A DNA stretch of 46,170 bases from Marseilla massiliensis (GCF_016899955.1 NZ_JACJJL010000029.1:1-46170), one strand, 5' to 3'. Numbered from the stretch's first letter, positions 14,878-26,100 are shown. Notes: generated by a model from the sequence alone, not told the origin. Numbers and translations: made by a program.

Positions 14878-17232
14878 ATGAATTTACGTAAACACCTGGC
14901 AGCCGCGGCCCTGGCCGCGCTGCTGGCTGCCGTCCCGGCCACCGCCGGCGCGGCCCGGGGCGGTACGTTTGCCGCCGGCGACAAGACTTTCGTGCTCAAT
15001 GGCAAGCCTTTCGTGGTCAAGGCCGCCGAGCTGCACTACCCACGCATACCGCGACCCTACTGGGAGCACCGCATACGCATGTGCCGGGCGCTGGGCATGA
15101 ACACCATCTGCCTCTACGTGTTCTGGAACATACACGAGCAGCGCGAGGGACAATTCGACTTCACGGGGCAGAACGACATTGCAGAGTTCTGCCGGCTGGC
15201 ACAGAAAAACGGCATGTACGTCATCGTGCGCCCCGGCCCATACGTGTGCGCCGAGTGGGAGATGGGCGGGCTGCCATGGTGGCTGCTCAAGAAGCCGGGC
15301 ATACGCCTGCGCGAGCAAGACCCCTACTTCATGCAGCGCGTGGGACTCTTCATGCGCAAGGTGGGCGAGCAGCTCGCGCCGCTAACCATACAGCGCGGAG
15401 GCCCCATCATCATGGTGCAGGTAGAGAATGAGTATGGCTCTTACGGCGAAGACAAGCCCTATGTGGCCGCCATACGCGACACCGTGCGCGCCGCGGGCTT
15501 TGCCGACGTGGCGCTGTTCCAGTGCGACTGGTCCAGCAACTTCACCAAGAACGGGCTCGACGACCTTGTCTGGACGATGAACTTCGGCACCGGGGCCAAC
15601 ATCGACGACCAGTTCCGCCGGCTGCGGCAGCTGCGCCCCTCGTCGCCGCTGATGTGCTCCGAATACTGGAGCGGGTGGTTCGACAAGTGGGGCGCGCGCC
15701 ACGAGACGCGACCGGCCGACAAGATGGTGGCCGGCATCGACGAGATGCTTTCAAAGGGAATATCGTTCTCGCTCTACATGACCCACGGCGGCACGTCGTT
15801 CGGCCACTGGGCCGGGGCCAACTCGCCCGGCTTCCAGCCCGACGTGACGTCCTACGACTACGACGCGCCAATCAACGAATACGGCATGCCCACGCCCAAG
15901 TACTACGAGCTGCGCGAGGTGATGCAGAAGCATAGTGACAAGCCGCTGCCGGCAGTGCCCAAGCCCGCCACCCGGCTGATAAGCATACCCGAGTTTGAAC
16001 TGGCCGACTTCGAGCCGCTAATGACCGGGGCCGACAGCCTGGCCCAGAGCCGCGAGCCGCTCACCTTCGAGCAGATGGACATGGGATGGGGCACGATGAA
16101 CTACAGCACCGAGCTGCCCGAGATACCCGTGAGGAGCGTGCTCACCATCGACGAGGCACACGACTACGTACAGGTGTTCGTCGACCGCGAGTACATAGGC
16201 ACCATCGACCGCGTGCAGCGCCAGCGCTCGCTCACACTGCCCCCCGTGAAGAAAGGGCAGACGCTGGCCATACTCGTAGAGGGCATGGGCCGCATCAACT
16301 TCGGCCGCGCCATCAACGACCCCAAGGGCATCACCGGCCCCGTAGCGCTGCGGGCCGAGATTGGCGGCGACGAGGTGCAGTGGACCCTGCGCGACTGGGT
16401 CTGCGAGCGCATACCCGACACCTACGCCAACGCCCTGCGCGCCGTTGACAACCGCATACACAAGGACGTCGAGGTGATGGCCCACCCCAAGGGCCGCCGC
16501 GGATACTACCGGGGCTACTTCACGCTCGGAAAGACCGGCGACACCTTCCTCGACATGCAGGCCTTCGGCAAGGGCCTTGTCTACGTCAACGGCCACGCCA
16601 TAGGCCGCTACTGGAACATCGGCCCGCAGCAGACGCTCTACGTGCCGGGCTGCTGGCTCAAGAAGGGCCGCAACGAGGTGATAGTGCTCGACGTCATCGG
16701 CCCCGCGGGCAAGGCCGTGTGCTCCGGCCGCGCCGAGCCTGAGCTCGACAAGCTCAACATCACCCGCCCCGCCACCCACCGCAAGCCCGGCGAGACGCTC
16801 GACACCAAGGCGCTGCCACTGGCCGCGCAAGGTTCGTTCGCCCCCGGCAACGGATGGCAGACAGTGAGGCTCAGCGCCCCCGCCAAAGGGCGCTACGTGG
16901 CCATAGAGGGGCTCAACGCCCACGACGGCAAGCAGCTGGCAGCCATAGCCGAGCTCTATGTGCTCGACGCCCAGGGCAAGCGCCTCAGCCGCGAGCCATG
17001 GACCATAAGGTATGCCGACAGCGAAGACGTAGCCGGGGGCAACTACATGGCCGACAAGGTGTTCGACCTGCAGGAGTCTACCTACTGGCAGACCGACCGC
17101 AAAGCGTCCTACCCCCACGTCGTAGTCATCGACCTCGGCTCCGAGCAGACCGTCACCGCCGTGGAATACCTGCCCCGCGCCGAGCAGGGCGCGCCCGCCG
17201 GCCTGAAAGACTACCGCATATACGTCTACTGA
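14878..17232 (+). CDS. GH35 beta-galactosidase with C-terminal F5/8-type (discoidin-like) domain
   Basis: This is an exported glycoside hydrolase of 784 residues that releases terminal beta-galactose from glycans. A signal peptide ends near residue 26 (ATAGAA). The GH35 TIM barrel (about 30-350) shows ELHYPRIPRPYWEHRI, MNTICLYVFWNIHE, the acid/base E185 in QVENEYGSYG and the nucleophile E262 in CSEYWSGWFDKWG. Beta-sandwich domains with GRYWNIGPQQTLYVPG follow. A C-terminal F5/8-type carbohydrate-binding module spans about 640-784 (ENPHVVVIDLG-like block near its end). The ATG at 14878 is preferred to a GTG one codon earlier. The gene has its own promoter and terminator and sits between two inverted repeat elements, outside any visible polysaccharide utilisation locus. 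Location is probably periplasmic. Confidence 0.93.
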   Translation: MNLRKHLAAAALAALLAAVPATAGAARGGTFAAGDKTFVLNGKPFVVKAAELHYPRIPRPYWEHRIRMCRALGMNTICLYVFWNIHEQREGQFDFTGQNDIAEFCRLAQKNGMYVIVRPGPYVCAEWEMGGLPWWLLKKPGIRLREQDPYFMQRVGLFMRKVGEQLAPLTIQRGGPIIMVQVENEYGSYGEDKPYVAAIRDTVRAAGFADVALFQCDWSSNFTKNGLDDLVWTMNFGTGANIDDQFRRLRQLRPSSPLMCSEYWSGWFDKWGARHETRPADKMVAGIDEMLSKGISFSLYMTHGGTSFGHWAGANSPGFQPDVTSYDYDAPINEYGMPTPKYYELREVMQKHSDKPLPAVPKPATRLISIPEFELADFEPLMTGADSLAQSREPLTFEQMDMGWGTMNYSTELPEIPVRSVLTIDEAHDYVQVFVDREYIGTIDRVQRQRSLTLPPVKKGQTLAILVEGMGRINFGRAINDPKGITGPVALRAEIGGDEVQWTLRDWVCERIPDTYANALRAVDNRIHKDVEVMAHPKGRRGYYRGYFTLGKTGDTFLDMQAFGKGLVYVNGHAIGRYWNIGPQQTLYVPGCWLKKGRNEVIVLDVIGPAGKAVCSGRAEPELDKLNITRPATHRKPGETLDTKALPLAAQGSFAPGNGWQTVRLSAPAKGRYVAIEGLNAHDGKQLAAIAELYVLDAQGKRLSREPWTIRYADSEDVAGGNYMADKVFDLQESTYWQTDRKASYPHVVVIDLGSEQTVTAVEYLPRAEQGAPAGLKDYRIYVY

Positions 17233-17316
17233 CGCCCTCTGGGCCATGGCCCCGCCGCCGGCCAACCCCATCGCTGGCTTGGTGGCTCCGGCCGACGGCC
17301 CGGCAGGCAATGCAGT

Positions 17317-17356
17317 TGCGCCCCGCGAAGCATTTGTTTCGCGGGGCGCATCGTTT
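17317..17356 (+). terminator. Terminator of the beta-galactosidase gene
   Basis: TGCGCCCCGCGAA (17317-17329) pairs perfectly with 17338-17350 across an 8-nt loop, followed by TCGTTTTG. Confidence 0.85.
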
Positions 17357-17399
17357 TGTAAAAACCATTTTTTACCATGAAACCGTTCTTGGCTCATCG

Positions 17400-17838
17400 G
17401 ATAAATCCAGGGGCTTTTCAGGAGTTATTCTTTTTAGGAGTTCAGGAGTACAGGAGTACAGACAATAGTTTTGGGAACACGGCCCCCTGGGGGCATGGGG
17501 AACGCGTTGCAGGAAGAGATAGTCAATGCCATTGTCCTCTAACTCCTTGTAACTCCTTCTACCTCCCTCTAACTCCATTGTACACAAAAACTATTGTCCT
17601 CTAACTCCTTGTAACTCCTTCTACCTCCCTCTAACTCCATTGTGCACAAGAACTATTGTCCTCTAACTCCTTGCAACTCCTTTTACCTCCCTCTAACTCC
17701 ATTGTACACAGGAACTATTGTCCTCTAACTCCTTGTAACTCCTTCTACCTCCCTCTAACTCCATTGTGCACAAGAACTATTGTCTGTACTCCTGCACTCC
17801 TGTACTCCTGAACTCCTAAAAAGCCCCCTATGTTTATC
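17400..17838 (+). repeat. Inverted-repeat element, right copy flanking the beta-galactosidase gene
   Basis: It starts GATAAATCCAGGGGCTTTT, like the outer end of the left copy, and carries the same AGGAGTTC/AGGAGTAC 8-mers, ending with their inverse (17775-17830, one extra 8-mer). Its orientation is opposite to the left copy, so the gene 14878-17232 lies inside a pair of inverted repeats. The interior has the 62-bp tandem array. Confidence 0.85.
17531..17778 (+). repeat. 62-bp tandem repeat, four units
   Basis: The units start at 17531, 17593, 17655 and 17717 (next ATTG at 17779), a constant 62-bp period, each beginning ATTGTCCTCTAACTCC. Each unit contains 10-bp sub-repeats (TAACTCCTTG, TAACTCCTTC, TACCTCCCTC, TAACTCCATT). 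Units differ by single bases, such as GTACAC/GTGCAC. The period is not a multiple of three and no coding is seen. Confidence 0.9.
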
Positions 17839-18061
17839 GGGTGTCCCGTGTCGTCTTTGCCAGTGGCTTGGCTGGCAACTGCGATGCATGGGCGGCGGGC
17901 AATGCTCCGCCATGCGCAATGATAACCGGAATATAAACGTGAATTGTGCTTAATTTATGAGACAACGCGTTAAACTAACGAAATTAAACTATGTATCAGG
18001 GTAACATATCGATATATTTTGTATATTTTAGCTAAAATATAACAACAAGGAGGAAAAGATT
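17839..18061. other. AT-rich intergenic region with a 20-bp palindrome
   Basis: Composition changes here from GC-rich to AT-rich. TATATTTTAGCTAAAATATA (18022-18041) is a perfect 20-bp palindrome ending 20 bp before the ATG at 18062. It could be an operator or an RNA hairpin. TATATTTTG nearby only approximates a -7 box. Confidence 0.5.
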
Positions 18062-18419
18062 ATGATATTCAAAAAACAGATGATGGCATTGCTGTTGGCA
18101 ATGTGTGCTCCATGGGGCGATGTTCAAGCGGAAGAAATCGGAAAAGTTGTTTACATAGATAGTATCAACGCGTATGCTCAAGCATATTGCCAACAAAGAC
18201 AGCTTTTCTTTTGATGCTAAATATATCGCAAAGGCCTTGATAATTAAGACGGTAAGTTGCAATGGCAGGCAAACAGTCCACGCAAATGATGGCATATATT
18301 CATTAGCAGGTTACAGAATGGGAAACAAAAGCACTAAGGGTACATTGCCGAAAGAGGGTTATGTTATTATTGACCAAAACAATAAAAGGAGACCATGCAA
18401 AAAATATATAATGAAATAA
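18062..18419 (+). pseudogene. Small secreted protein, frameshifted
   Basis: The first frame from ATG 18062 gives a signal peptide (MIFKKQMMALLLAMCAPWGD, then VQA) and about 20 more residues, ending at TGA 18212-18214. A second frame is open from about 18156 to TAA 18417-18419. It reads DSFSFDAKYIAKALIIKTVS and GYRMGNKSTKGTLPKEGYVI, convincingly protein-like, but has no signal peptide. The two are best joined by a single-base indel between 18156 and 18212. AT content is well above that of neighbours, which suggests transfer. Function unknown. The 3' end overlaps the next gene by 25 bp, as in an operon. Confidence 0.65.
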
Positions 18420-19428
18420 TAATTGTGCAGGCATTGCTCTTGTTGTCAACGCATGTATCCAATGCGTCGGGGGAATTGCTTGTTCGCAACACCCCGAAAA
18501 TTCGCATGGCTGTCATGGTTAACACTGAAGAGGTGGAAGGCGACGTAACTGTCCACGACAAAGATTCCTGCTCGTTTCGATTGGTGTTGCCCGATGGCAA
18601 GGAAGCCGGGATGCCAGACCTTGATGCAGTTTCATGCAGGTGGATTGTCAAGTCTTATTTTAGTCCTAATCTCTATGGAAAAGAAAAAGAGATAGATTAA
18701 GGCAAAGATAAAGGACGTCTGGACTTTGTGGTAAAGCCTTCATTGTGGGGGCTGCAGTTTGTCAATAATATACTTCTGGGCACAAGGAGTGAGGCTGCCA
18801 CAGATATTGACATAATATGTGAGCTATCCTTTGAAAAAAGTGGCAGGACACACACAACCCGTTACAGCAGAAGGGTCACAATGGATGTATTGCCATCCAC
18901 GCCGAGAATGGCTCTTACAAGTTTAAGTCGGGTTGATGAGCCGGAGGACCCAGACTTTCAATGGGTTGATGCGGGAATCGAAATAACAGCCCCGGGATGT
19001 ATGTATGGCGTTATACAGGTCTACAGTAAATATTCGATTAATGTTTATTACATAGATGTTGGCAGTGTTGTTGACAAAACAAATTTTATATATGAGTATG
19101 GTTGTATAGGTGACTCTTTGCAGTTCCACTCTTGTAACGACTATGGGGGGCGTGAAGTGAATGGCTTGTCATCGATTCGGTTGGGATATCCGGAATAGAA
19201 GAAGCAACCGGCAGTGGCATCCAAGTTGTTGTGGGCAAAGGGCAATGTGAAATAATTGCCGGGTACAGGCTGGACAGGTTGTCGGTCACGGGCATTGACG
19301 GGAAATGCCACTACGTTGGCCCGTTGGACGGCAACCGCTTGACTCTTGCCCTCCCAAGAGGAATGTATATGATATCCACCTACAGCGGCAACAAATTGAA
19401 GTCGGCAGACAAGATATTCATCAAATAA
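18395..19428 (+). pseudogene. T9SS-exported protein with a nonsense codon and a frameshift
   Basis: ATG 18395 opens a frame with a signal peptide (IVQALLLLSTHVSNA). The frame stops at TAA 18698-18700 and continues in the same frame to 19198 with protein-like sequence (GRLDFVVKPSLWGLQFVNN, GVIQVYSKYSINVYYIDVG). Near 19155-19196 it must shift by one base to the frame that ends at 19428. There the segment RLDRLSVTGIDGKCHYVG, then LALPRGMYMISTYSG and KIFIK, is typical of a type IX secretion C-terminal sorting domain. The intact gene thus encoded a surface or secreted protein of about 340 residues. Two independent lesions argue for decay, though assembly errors could mimic them. AT-rich, like its neighbours. 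Confidence 0.7.
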
Positions 19429-19439
19429 AAACAACGAGT

Positions 19440-19547
19440 ATGAAAAAGTTTTATTTATTTGCGATTGTGTTTTTCTCTCTTTGTTCAAAAGCACAACATA
19501 GCCAGAACGTGTGTGCAACAGACGATAGCCCCATCGCCGGTTCCTAA
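19440..19547 (+). pseudogene. Truncated secreted-protein start
   Basis: MKKFYLFAIVFFSLCSKAQ is a clean signal peptide with cleavage after KAQ, 11 bp after the T9SS pseudogene, but the frame stops after 35 residues. After the stop the DNA returns to GC-rich, non-coding sequence. It looks like the 5' end of a third gene of the same operon whose remainder was lost. Confidence 0.5.
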
Positions 19548-20036
19548 ACCGGCCATGAGGGATGTTTATGGCGGCCACTGATAAATGTAATATCTTGTCG
19601 GGCAAATTGATTTAAATATAGCGGCAAGCCTTCTGCGGTAGGCCCTCCGTTAGGGCGTGGCCTGAATGTATTCGCCAGGCCTCCGTTATGGCTTCTCCCG
19701 GCCATAGGCAGAGCGCGCCAGGCCGTGCCAGTAATCGTACGGCAGCGTAGCCGGCAGAACCATCCTCCGCCATTTGCTGTTGTAAAATGTCACGAAGTCC
19801 GAAAAATCCCTCATGTCGTTTTATTCAGCCGTCGACGTTCCTGCCCTTGCCGCCGTGACGTGCAAGCCGGCCGCAAGGGCAATGTTTCTTGCGCTTGCGC
19901 CAAACATGCCCCCTTGGCTTTCATGCCATGGCCTTGCAGCCCCTGCCGTATTGCAGTGCCGTACGGCCCGTGTGGCACCGCAATACGGCCCTTGCGGGAG
20001 CTTTCCGGCGTGGGCGCGGGGCAGTTGTGAATATGG
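19548..20036. other. Intergenic region
   Basis: About 490 bp. A minus-strand ORF of 42 codons (19686-19814, beginning MRDFSDFVTFYNSKW) is possible but unsupported. Copies of an ACGGCC-type motif occur at 19957-19990. Nothing else was recognised. Confidence 0.4.
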
Positions 20037-20074
20037 AAAAAGGCGGCGACAGCCTCAGTGCTGTCGCCGCCTTT
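20037..20074 (-). terminator. Terminator of the giant surface-protein gene
   Basis: On the minus strand a perfect 15-bp stem (20060-20074 with 20039-20053, AAAGGCGGCGACAGC and its complement), a 6-nt loop and a run of five T (20037-20041) lie 58 bp after the stop codon. Confidence 0.88.
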
Positions 20075-20132
20075 GGTGTGTTGCGTGGCGCGTGGGGAAA
20101 GCCGTGCTGTTGTCCTTGCGCCTGCCATGTGT

Positions 20133-23100
20133 TTACCTGGCAACCTCCTTGCGCACCTGTCCGTCGGTGGTGCGTATGATGACGATGCCCTTTGTGGCCT
20201 TGCCCGTGCGCCGGCCGCCGAGGTCGTGGCGGCTCTCGGTGGTGGTGGCCGGTGCTGCCGGGCCTCCGATGGCCGAGGCTATGTCGAACGGTATGCTAAC
20301 AAACTCGGTCTTGCCGCGCTGCGTTGCGCTGACCACTATCTCGGTGCGGCCCTCGGCCCCGTCGGGCAGCGAGAGGCGGCCGTCGGCCGTCAGCGTCACG
20401 CCGTCGTACTTGCTGTCGTATGGCGCGTCGGGCAGGGCGTAGGCAATGGTGCCCTCGTTGGCGCTGAACGAGAAGAAGGGCGACGCGTCGACGCTCCGTT
20501 CGGCCTGCGTGGCGGCGCGTGTCACCTTGCGCTCGCCGTTGAGGTCGTCGAGGCAGAAGTATGCCGGAGTGTTGAGGTAGCCTCCGCTCTTGTCGCTGCC
20601 GTCGATGGTGAAGTCGACCTTCACCACGCGCCCGAGACTGCGCAGGTCAACCCACTGCCACGTGTCGAGGTAGTAGTGGTCGGCTTCCGATGCCTGGGTG
20701 TAGTCGGCCAGGTAGTGCTCTACCGTTACCACCGAGCCGTCGGCGTGCGTGCCTGTGAACAGCACCTTGAGGTAAGAGCCGTCGGCGAAGGGCTTGGCAT
20801 AGCTGTCGCCGTTTACTATCGAGCTCACTGCGTAGGCGTTGTTTGTGATGTACATGCCCCTGATGGTGTCGCCCTCGGCGTTGTTGAGCACGCTTATCGT
20901 GCCGTTGCCGTAGGCCACGGCGTAGTTGGCCGAGCCGTCGTGGCCGCTGCCCACGGCCGAGTTGTACTGGTCGTCGAGCGTCTTGAAGCTTGTCGACGTG
21001 CGGTTGGAGTAGGCGAATCCCGACCATGAGCCGTAGTCGAGGCTGTAGTTGTTGCTGAAGGCATACGACCCGCTGACGAACGAGCCAGCCATCTGCCTGT
21101 CGAAGTATGTGCCCGTCACCTCTTCGCCCTTGGTGTCGGGGCCGGCCCATGCGCTCTCGGCGGCCAGCCACAGGTTGTCCATTGTTGCGGCCACGGCCTT
21201 GCCCGTCACGATGACGCGGCAGGTGTCGCTGGCCTGCTTGCCGTTGGCGTCGGTCACGGTGACGTAGTACAGGTCGCACTCCGATGGCGTGTAGCCCACC
21301 GTTGCCACGTCAATCTCGTCGAGCGTCGTGGTTGCTATCTGCTCGTGCCGGCCGTTGGTCCATGTCAGTGTGAACGGTGCTGTGCCGTCGGTGACGTAGG
21401 CCGTGAGCGTGGCCTCGGTGCCGGCCTCTACCGTGCATCCCTCGGCCACCACGCCGGTGTTGGGCGCTTCGACAATGGCTTCGCCCGTAGCCACAAACGG
21501 CTTGCCGGCCACCACGTTGCCTGCCGTGCCCCTCAGGCTCACGGCCATGGCGTAGGCCACGTAGCGCGAGCCGGTGGTCAGTGTGTCGGTTGAGGCCGCT
21601 GCCTCGCGCCCTGCGTAGAGCGTGAGCTCCGTGCATCCGTCGGCGGTCATCTCGGCGGGCGTGGGTGCCGGTGCCGATTCGGGCCTTACGGTGATGTATA
21701 CGGTGGCGGCGATGTCGGTCTTCACGGCGATGATGGCGCTCGTGTCGGTCGTGGCTGCCACTGCGGGGTAGCCTTCGGCCATGGCCGGTGCGGCATCCTG
21801 CGCGTTGTACTCGTAGGCCCCGATGGTGGGTTGCTGTGCCCTTGGCTTGCCGTTGATGTCGGTGGTCACGGCCTGCAGCGGCACGGCGGTGAGCAGGTTG
21901 CCGCCGGCGGCCGGTTCGAGAATCACGTCGGAGAGGAATGCCACGCTGTCGGCCACTCCCCCTGTCTCGCCGCTAAGCTCCTGCCATCCGTCGGGTGTGG
22001 CTATGTCGGCCCTGTTGTAGGCAAACACCTTGCCCGAGGTGAAGGCGGCGTTGCTCCTGAATGCTATGTTCTTGGCGGCGTCGGCGTTGTACAGCCTGTA
22101 TGCGTATCCCTTGGTGTGGTTCTGCAGTATGTTGTTGGCCACGGTCACGTCGGCCGTCATGGTGGCGTTTATCCACAGCGCTGCGCCCACGTTGGTGCCG
22201 GTGGCCAGCACGGTGTTGTGTGCCACGATGACGTGCTCGCCGGCCGAGCCCAGCTTTATTCCGGCGCTCGATGCGTTGTTGCCCTTCACCTTGATTTCGT
22301 TGTTGGCTATGATTACGGGCGCCTCGGGCGTTCCGGTGAGCTTGCGCGGGTTGATGGCTATTGCTCCTCCGGGCGTTGCCAGGTCGAAGATGTTGCCCTC
22401 GATGACCATGCTCTCGGGGTGTGCGTCGCGCAGCTGCCCGTCGAAGCCCTGGAAGCCGCTTGCCGTCGACACCGTGTTCTCAATGCGGTTGCGGCGTATC
22501 TTGGCCCCGAGCTCGTCCATCGCGTAGATGGCCTTTGAGCCCTGGTTGCGCAGGGTGTTGCCCTCTATCACGCCGCCCCTTTCCTTTGGCAGCCTCACTG
22601 TCGACGTTCCGCCCATGCGCACGCCTATGTATCCGCCCTCGAGCAGGCAGTTGGCCACGGTGAGGTAGTCGTTGTTGCAGTTGGCCTCGTCCCTGGCGTA
22701 GGTGTATACCAGGTTGATGTTCTGGCTGTAGGTGGTTGTCGTCTCGGCGTGGATGTAGCAGCTGTCGATGGTGACGTGGCGGCTTGCGCCCTTGACGAAG
22801 GCGATGCCGGGGTAGGTGAGGTCGGTTGTGGTCATTTCGATGCCCCTCACCGTCACGTAGTCGGCCCCGTCGATGGTGAGCACGCCGTACTCGCGGTTCA
22901 TCTTGTCGTCGCTGTATCCCGGGTCGGAATACTGGTTGTGGTATAGCTTGACGTCGTTGTAGTTGCCCGTTTCGCTCTGTATTGTCACCGTGTTGCGCTC
23001 CGACGTGCCCGGTATGTAGGGCACTCTGACCACCTCGTTGTATATGCCTCGGGCAATGCTTATGTTGACCGGGCCCTCTATGCCGCCGGCAATGGCGTCG

Positions 23101-26100
23101 ACGGCAGCCTGTATGGTGGGATACTGCTTGCCCTGGCCCACGGTGAGCGTGCCGCTGGCCCCGTCGCGCACGGCCGTTGTCGCCGTGAGCCCGGTTGCGG
23201 GCCTGTTCTGGCCGAGGCTTGTTGCCACGTTGTCGAGCGTCATGCTGACGGGCGTGCCCGTGGCGGCTTCGGTCGCGATGGCCGCTGCCACCCAGAAGCG
23301 GTAGGTGCCCGCGGCGGTTATGGTGTAGTTGCCCGTCACGTTGTACGGTGCGGCCTGCGCCCTTCCGAACACTGTGAACGGCGCGAAGTTGCCTATGGTG
23401 TCGGTGGTGTATACCGTCACCTGCGACAGTGCCTCGGCCCCGGTGGCACCGAGCGCCATCGAGTTGATGTCCACCTGTCCGTAGTCGCCCTCGACGTCAA
23501 CGTCGACGCGCATCATCAGAACGTCGTCCTGGCCTCTCGTGACGGCCTCGGGGGCAATGATGGCGGTGTTGACCGATGCAACCCCGAGCGCCTTCCTCAT
23601 GTAAGACACCGCCTCGATGGCAAAGCCGTCGGGGGCCGAGTAGCCGCTGCGCACCACGTAGCGCACAGTGAGCTTGCCGCTTGGCGATGTCGACACGATG
23701 TCGGCCGGCAGCTTGTCGTAGCACTGCATGGCGAGCATCAGGCTGTCTTTGTCGGTGGTGGAGCCGGCATACACATAGAGGGTGTCGGTGCAGTTGAGGT
23801 CGGCCGCCTTCACTTTCAGCTTCACCGACTCGCCCTGCACTGCGGGCGCAAACGTCACCTTGCCGTCGAACTTCATCGACGCAGGCTCGTTTTCGCCGCC
23901 GTCGTCGTATACCATGAGGTTTGTTGCCGCCTTGAGCTTCACCTCGCCGTTGTCGCCCTGCTGCAGCAACAGCATGTCTTTCACCGTGCGCGAGCCGTCG
24001 GGGTCGCCTGCGGCCACCTCGGTCTGCTTGCCCCCGGCGGTGACGGCTGTTACTGCCGCGTCGATGTTGTCGCCGGCCTTGGCCGCGTCGCCCAGGTCTA
24101 TGCAGAGTCGGAAGAAGTTGTTGCCTTCGGCCAGCTGCACCGGTTCGTCAAGCCTTATCACCATGGTCTCGCTGCCTGTGGCGGGCTGTGCCGAGCCGGC
24201 CGGTGCCGCGTCGGGGGCGGGGTTGGCGTCGGCGTGGCCCACATAGTATAGGCTTGCCTTGGCAATGGCTGCCCCGCAGCCCTTGGTGTCGATGGTCACG
24301 GCCTCGAGGGCCTTGGCCTGCTGGTCGCCCTTGGCCACCACGTTGATGGTGAGTAGCGCCTGTGCCGTTGCCCCCGACGGCATGATGTCGGTAGTGGTGT
24401 GGGTCACCTCGACCTTCTCTATGTCCATGGGTTGCGACTTGTATTCGCTCACCGTGGCCTTGAAGCCGGTGGCTGTGTAGTACAGTGTGCCGTCGGTGGG
24501 CGAGAACACCACCGTGAGCGAGCCGTCGGCGGCTGTGGAGCGCAGCGCCCTCCCGGGGCCCTTCTGCTTGTCGTCGGGGTTGTCGAGCTTCCAGAGCAGT
24601 TCGCCCTTGGTTCCCTGTCCGCTGTATACGCGGAAGTCGGCCTTCACCCCGTAGGATGCAGAGGCATAGTAGAGGTCGAACGCCGAGAAGTCTATCTGGC
24701 ACACGTTGCCCTCGTGCATGGGCACGAACACGTTGGTGCGCACGTCGGCTCCGGCCTCGTAGTTCTCGGAGTATTCGCTCCTTGGCTTGGTGCGCAGCTC
24801 CAGGCTGCCGTTCACGGCCTTGGTCACCGTGCCCTGCCCGGCGTGTGAGTATACTATGTTCTCAACCTTGCGGTCGCCCTCGGGGTTGCCTTCGGCCACG
24901 GCCTCGGCCCGTCCGTTGAGCTCTACCGTGGCGAGGGCGGCGTCGGCCGCCTGCCCGTTGGTGGCGTCGTCGGCCACGTCGCATGCCAGCCAGAAGTAGT
25001 TGTCGCCCTCCTTGAGGGTCACGCCGTCGGCGGGCTTTATGCTGAATGCGTCGGCCGTCACCTCGGTGCGGCCCACCTCATTCTTTGTCGAGAAAGCCTC
25101 GTCGGCCCCGGTGTAGTATAGCGCCGCGGCCTTGATGGTGGCGTGGGTGCCGTTGGCGTTGAAGGCGAACGTGCCGGCCTTCAGCGGCGGCTCTGTGTTG
25201 CTGGTGTGTATGTTCACCCTGAGCAGCGGCTGGCCGGTGTCGCCGGCGCACACCGTCTGGCCGGATGCCTGGCTCACGGCAATGTTGTCGGCGGTCATGG
25301 GCTGCGGCGTGAAGAGGCTCACCGTGGCCTCGAAGCCGTCGGCGGTGTAGCTCGTGCCGTTGTTGCCCAGCTCGACGGTGAGCGCCCCGTCGGCCGACGT
25401 GGAGTGTATGGTGGCCTTCTCGCCGCTCTTTACGCGCCTTATCAGCTGCGCGGGGTCGGCCGTGGCCCCGTTGTATACGTTGAGGTATTGGTAGTAGATG
25501 GTGCCTTCCGAGAGTTTCACCCGGCTGAAGTCCACCTGCACCTTCTTGCCCTCGACAGTGGGCAATAGCGTCATGGTGCCCTGGAACTTGGCCGTCACCT
25601 TGCCCTCGGGGCCGCCGTCGTCGTAGAAGGCCAGCGGCGTCTCGCCCACGTTGGCCTTGGCCTGCCCCTCGGCCATGAGCAGTATGGCGGGGTTGGCCAC
25701 TGCCACGGGCGTGGCGCGCACGAATCCCGCCACCCCGCCGGGCATGGCGGCGGTGGCCACCGCCGTGACGTCAAGCTCCACCTTGGCGCCCACTTCGGCC
25801 TCGGGGCTGATGTCGGCGGCCAGCGTCAGGGCGTTGCGCCCGCTCTGCAGCGGCCTGTCGAGCGTTATGCGGTAGCTGCCGCCCGTGGCCTCGACAGAGG
25901 CTTCTATCGGCGTGGCCCCGCTGCACGAGGCCAGCTCGCCCTCGTAGACCTTGACCGATAGCGGGTCTATCATGCCCTCGTTGCGGGCCATGGTGAACGT
26001 TATCGACGTCAGCCTGTCGGCGTTGAGCACGCCCTCGGCCGTGACATACACCGAGGCCAGGGCCACGGCGGCCTTGCCCGTGGGCGACGGGGTCACCGCT

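Noticed and set aside
17531..17778. CRISPR-like periodic array
   Set aside because: The whole 62-bp unit repeats with only point differences; there are no variable spacers and no cas genes.
19686..19814. 42-codon minus-strand ORF starting MRDFSDFVTFYNSKW
   Set aside because: Its composition is plausible for a protein, but it has no family match, no promoter and no neighbour; length alone is not enough.
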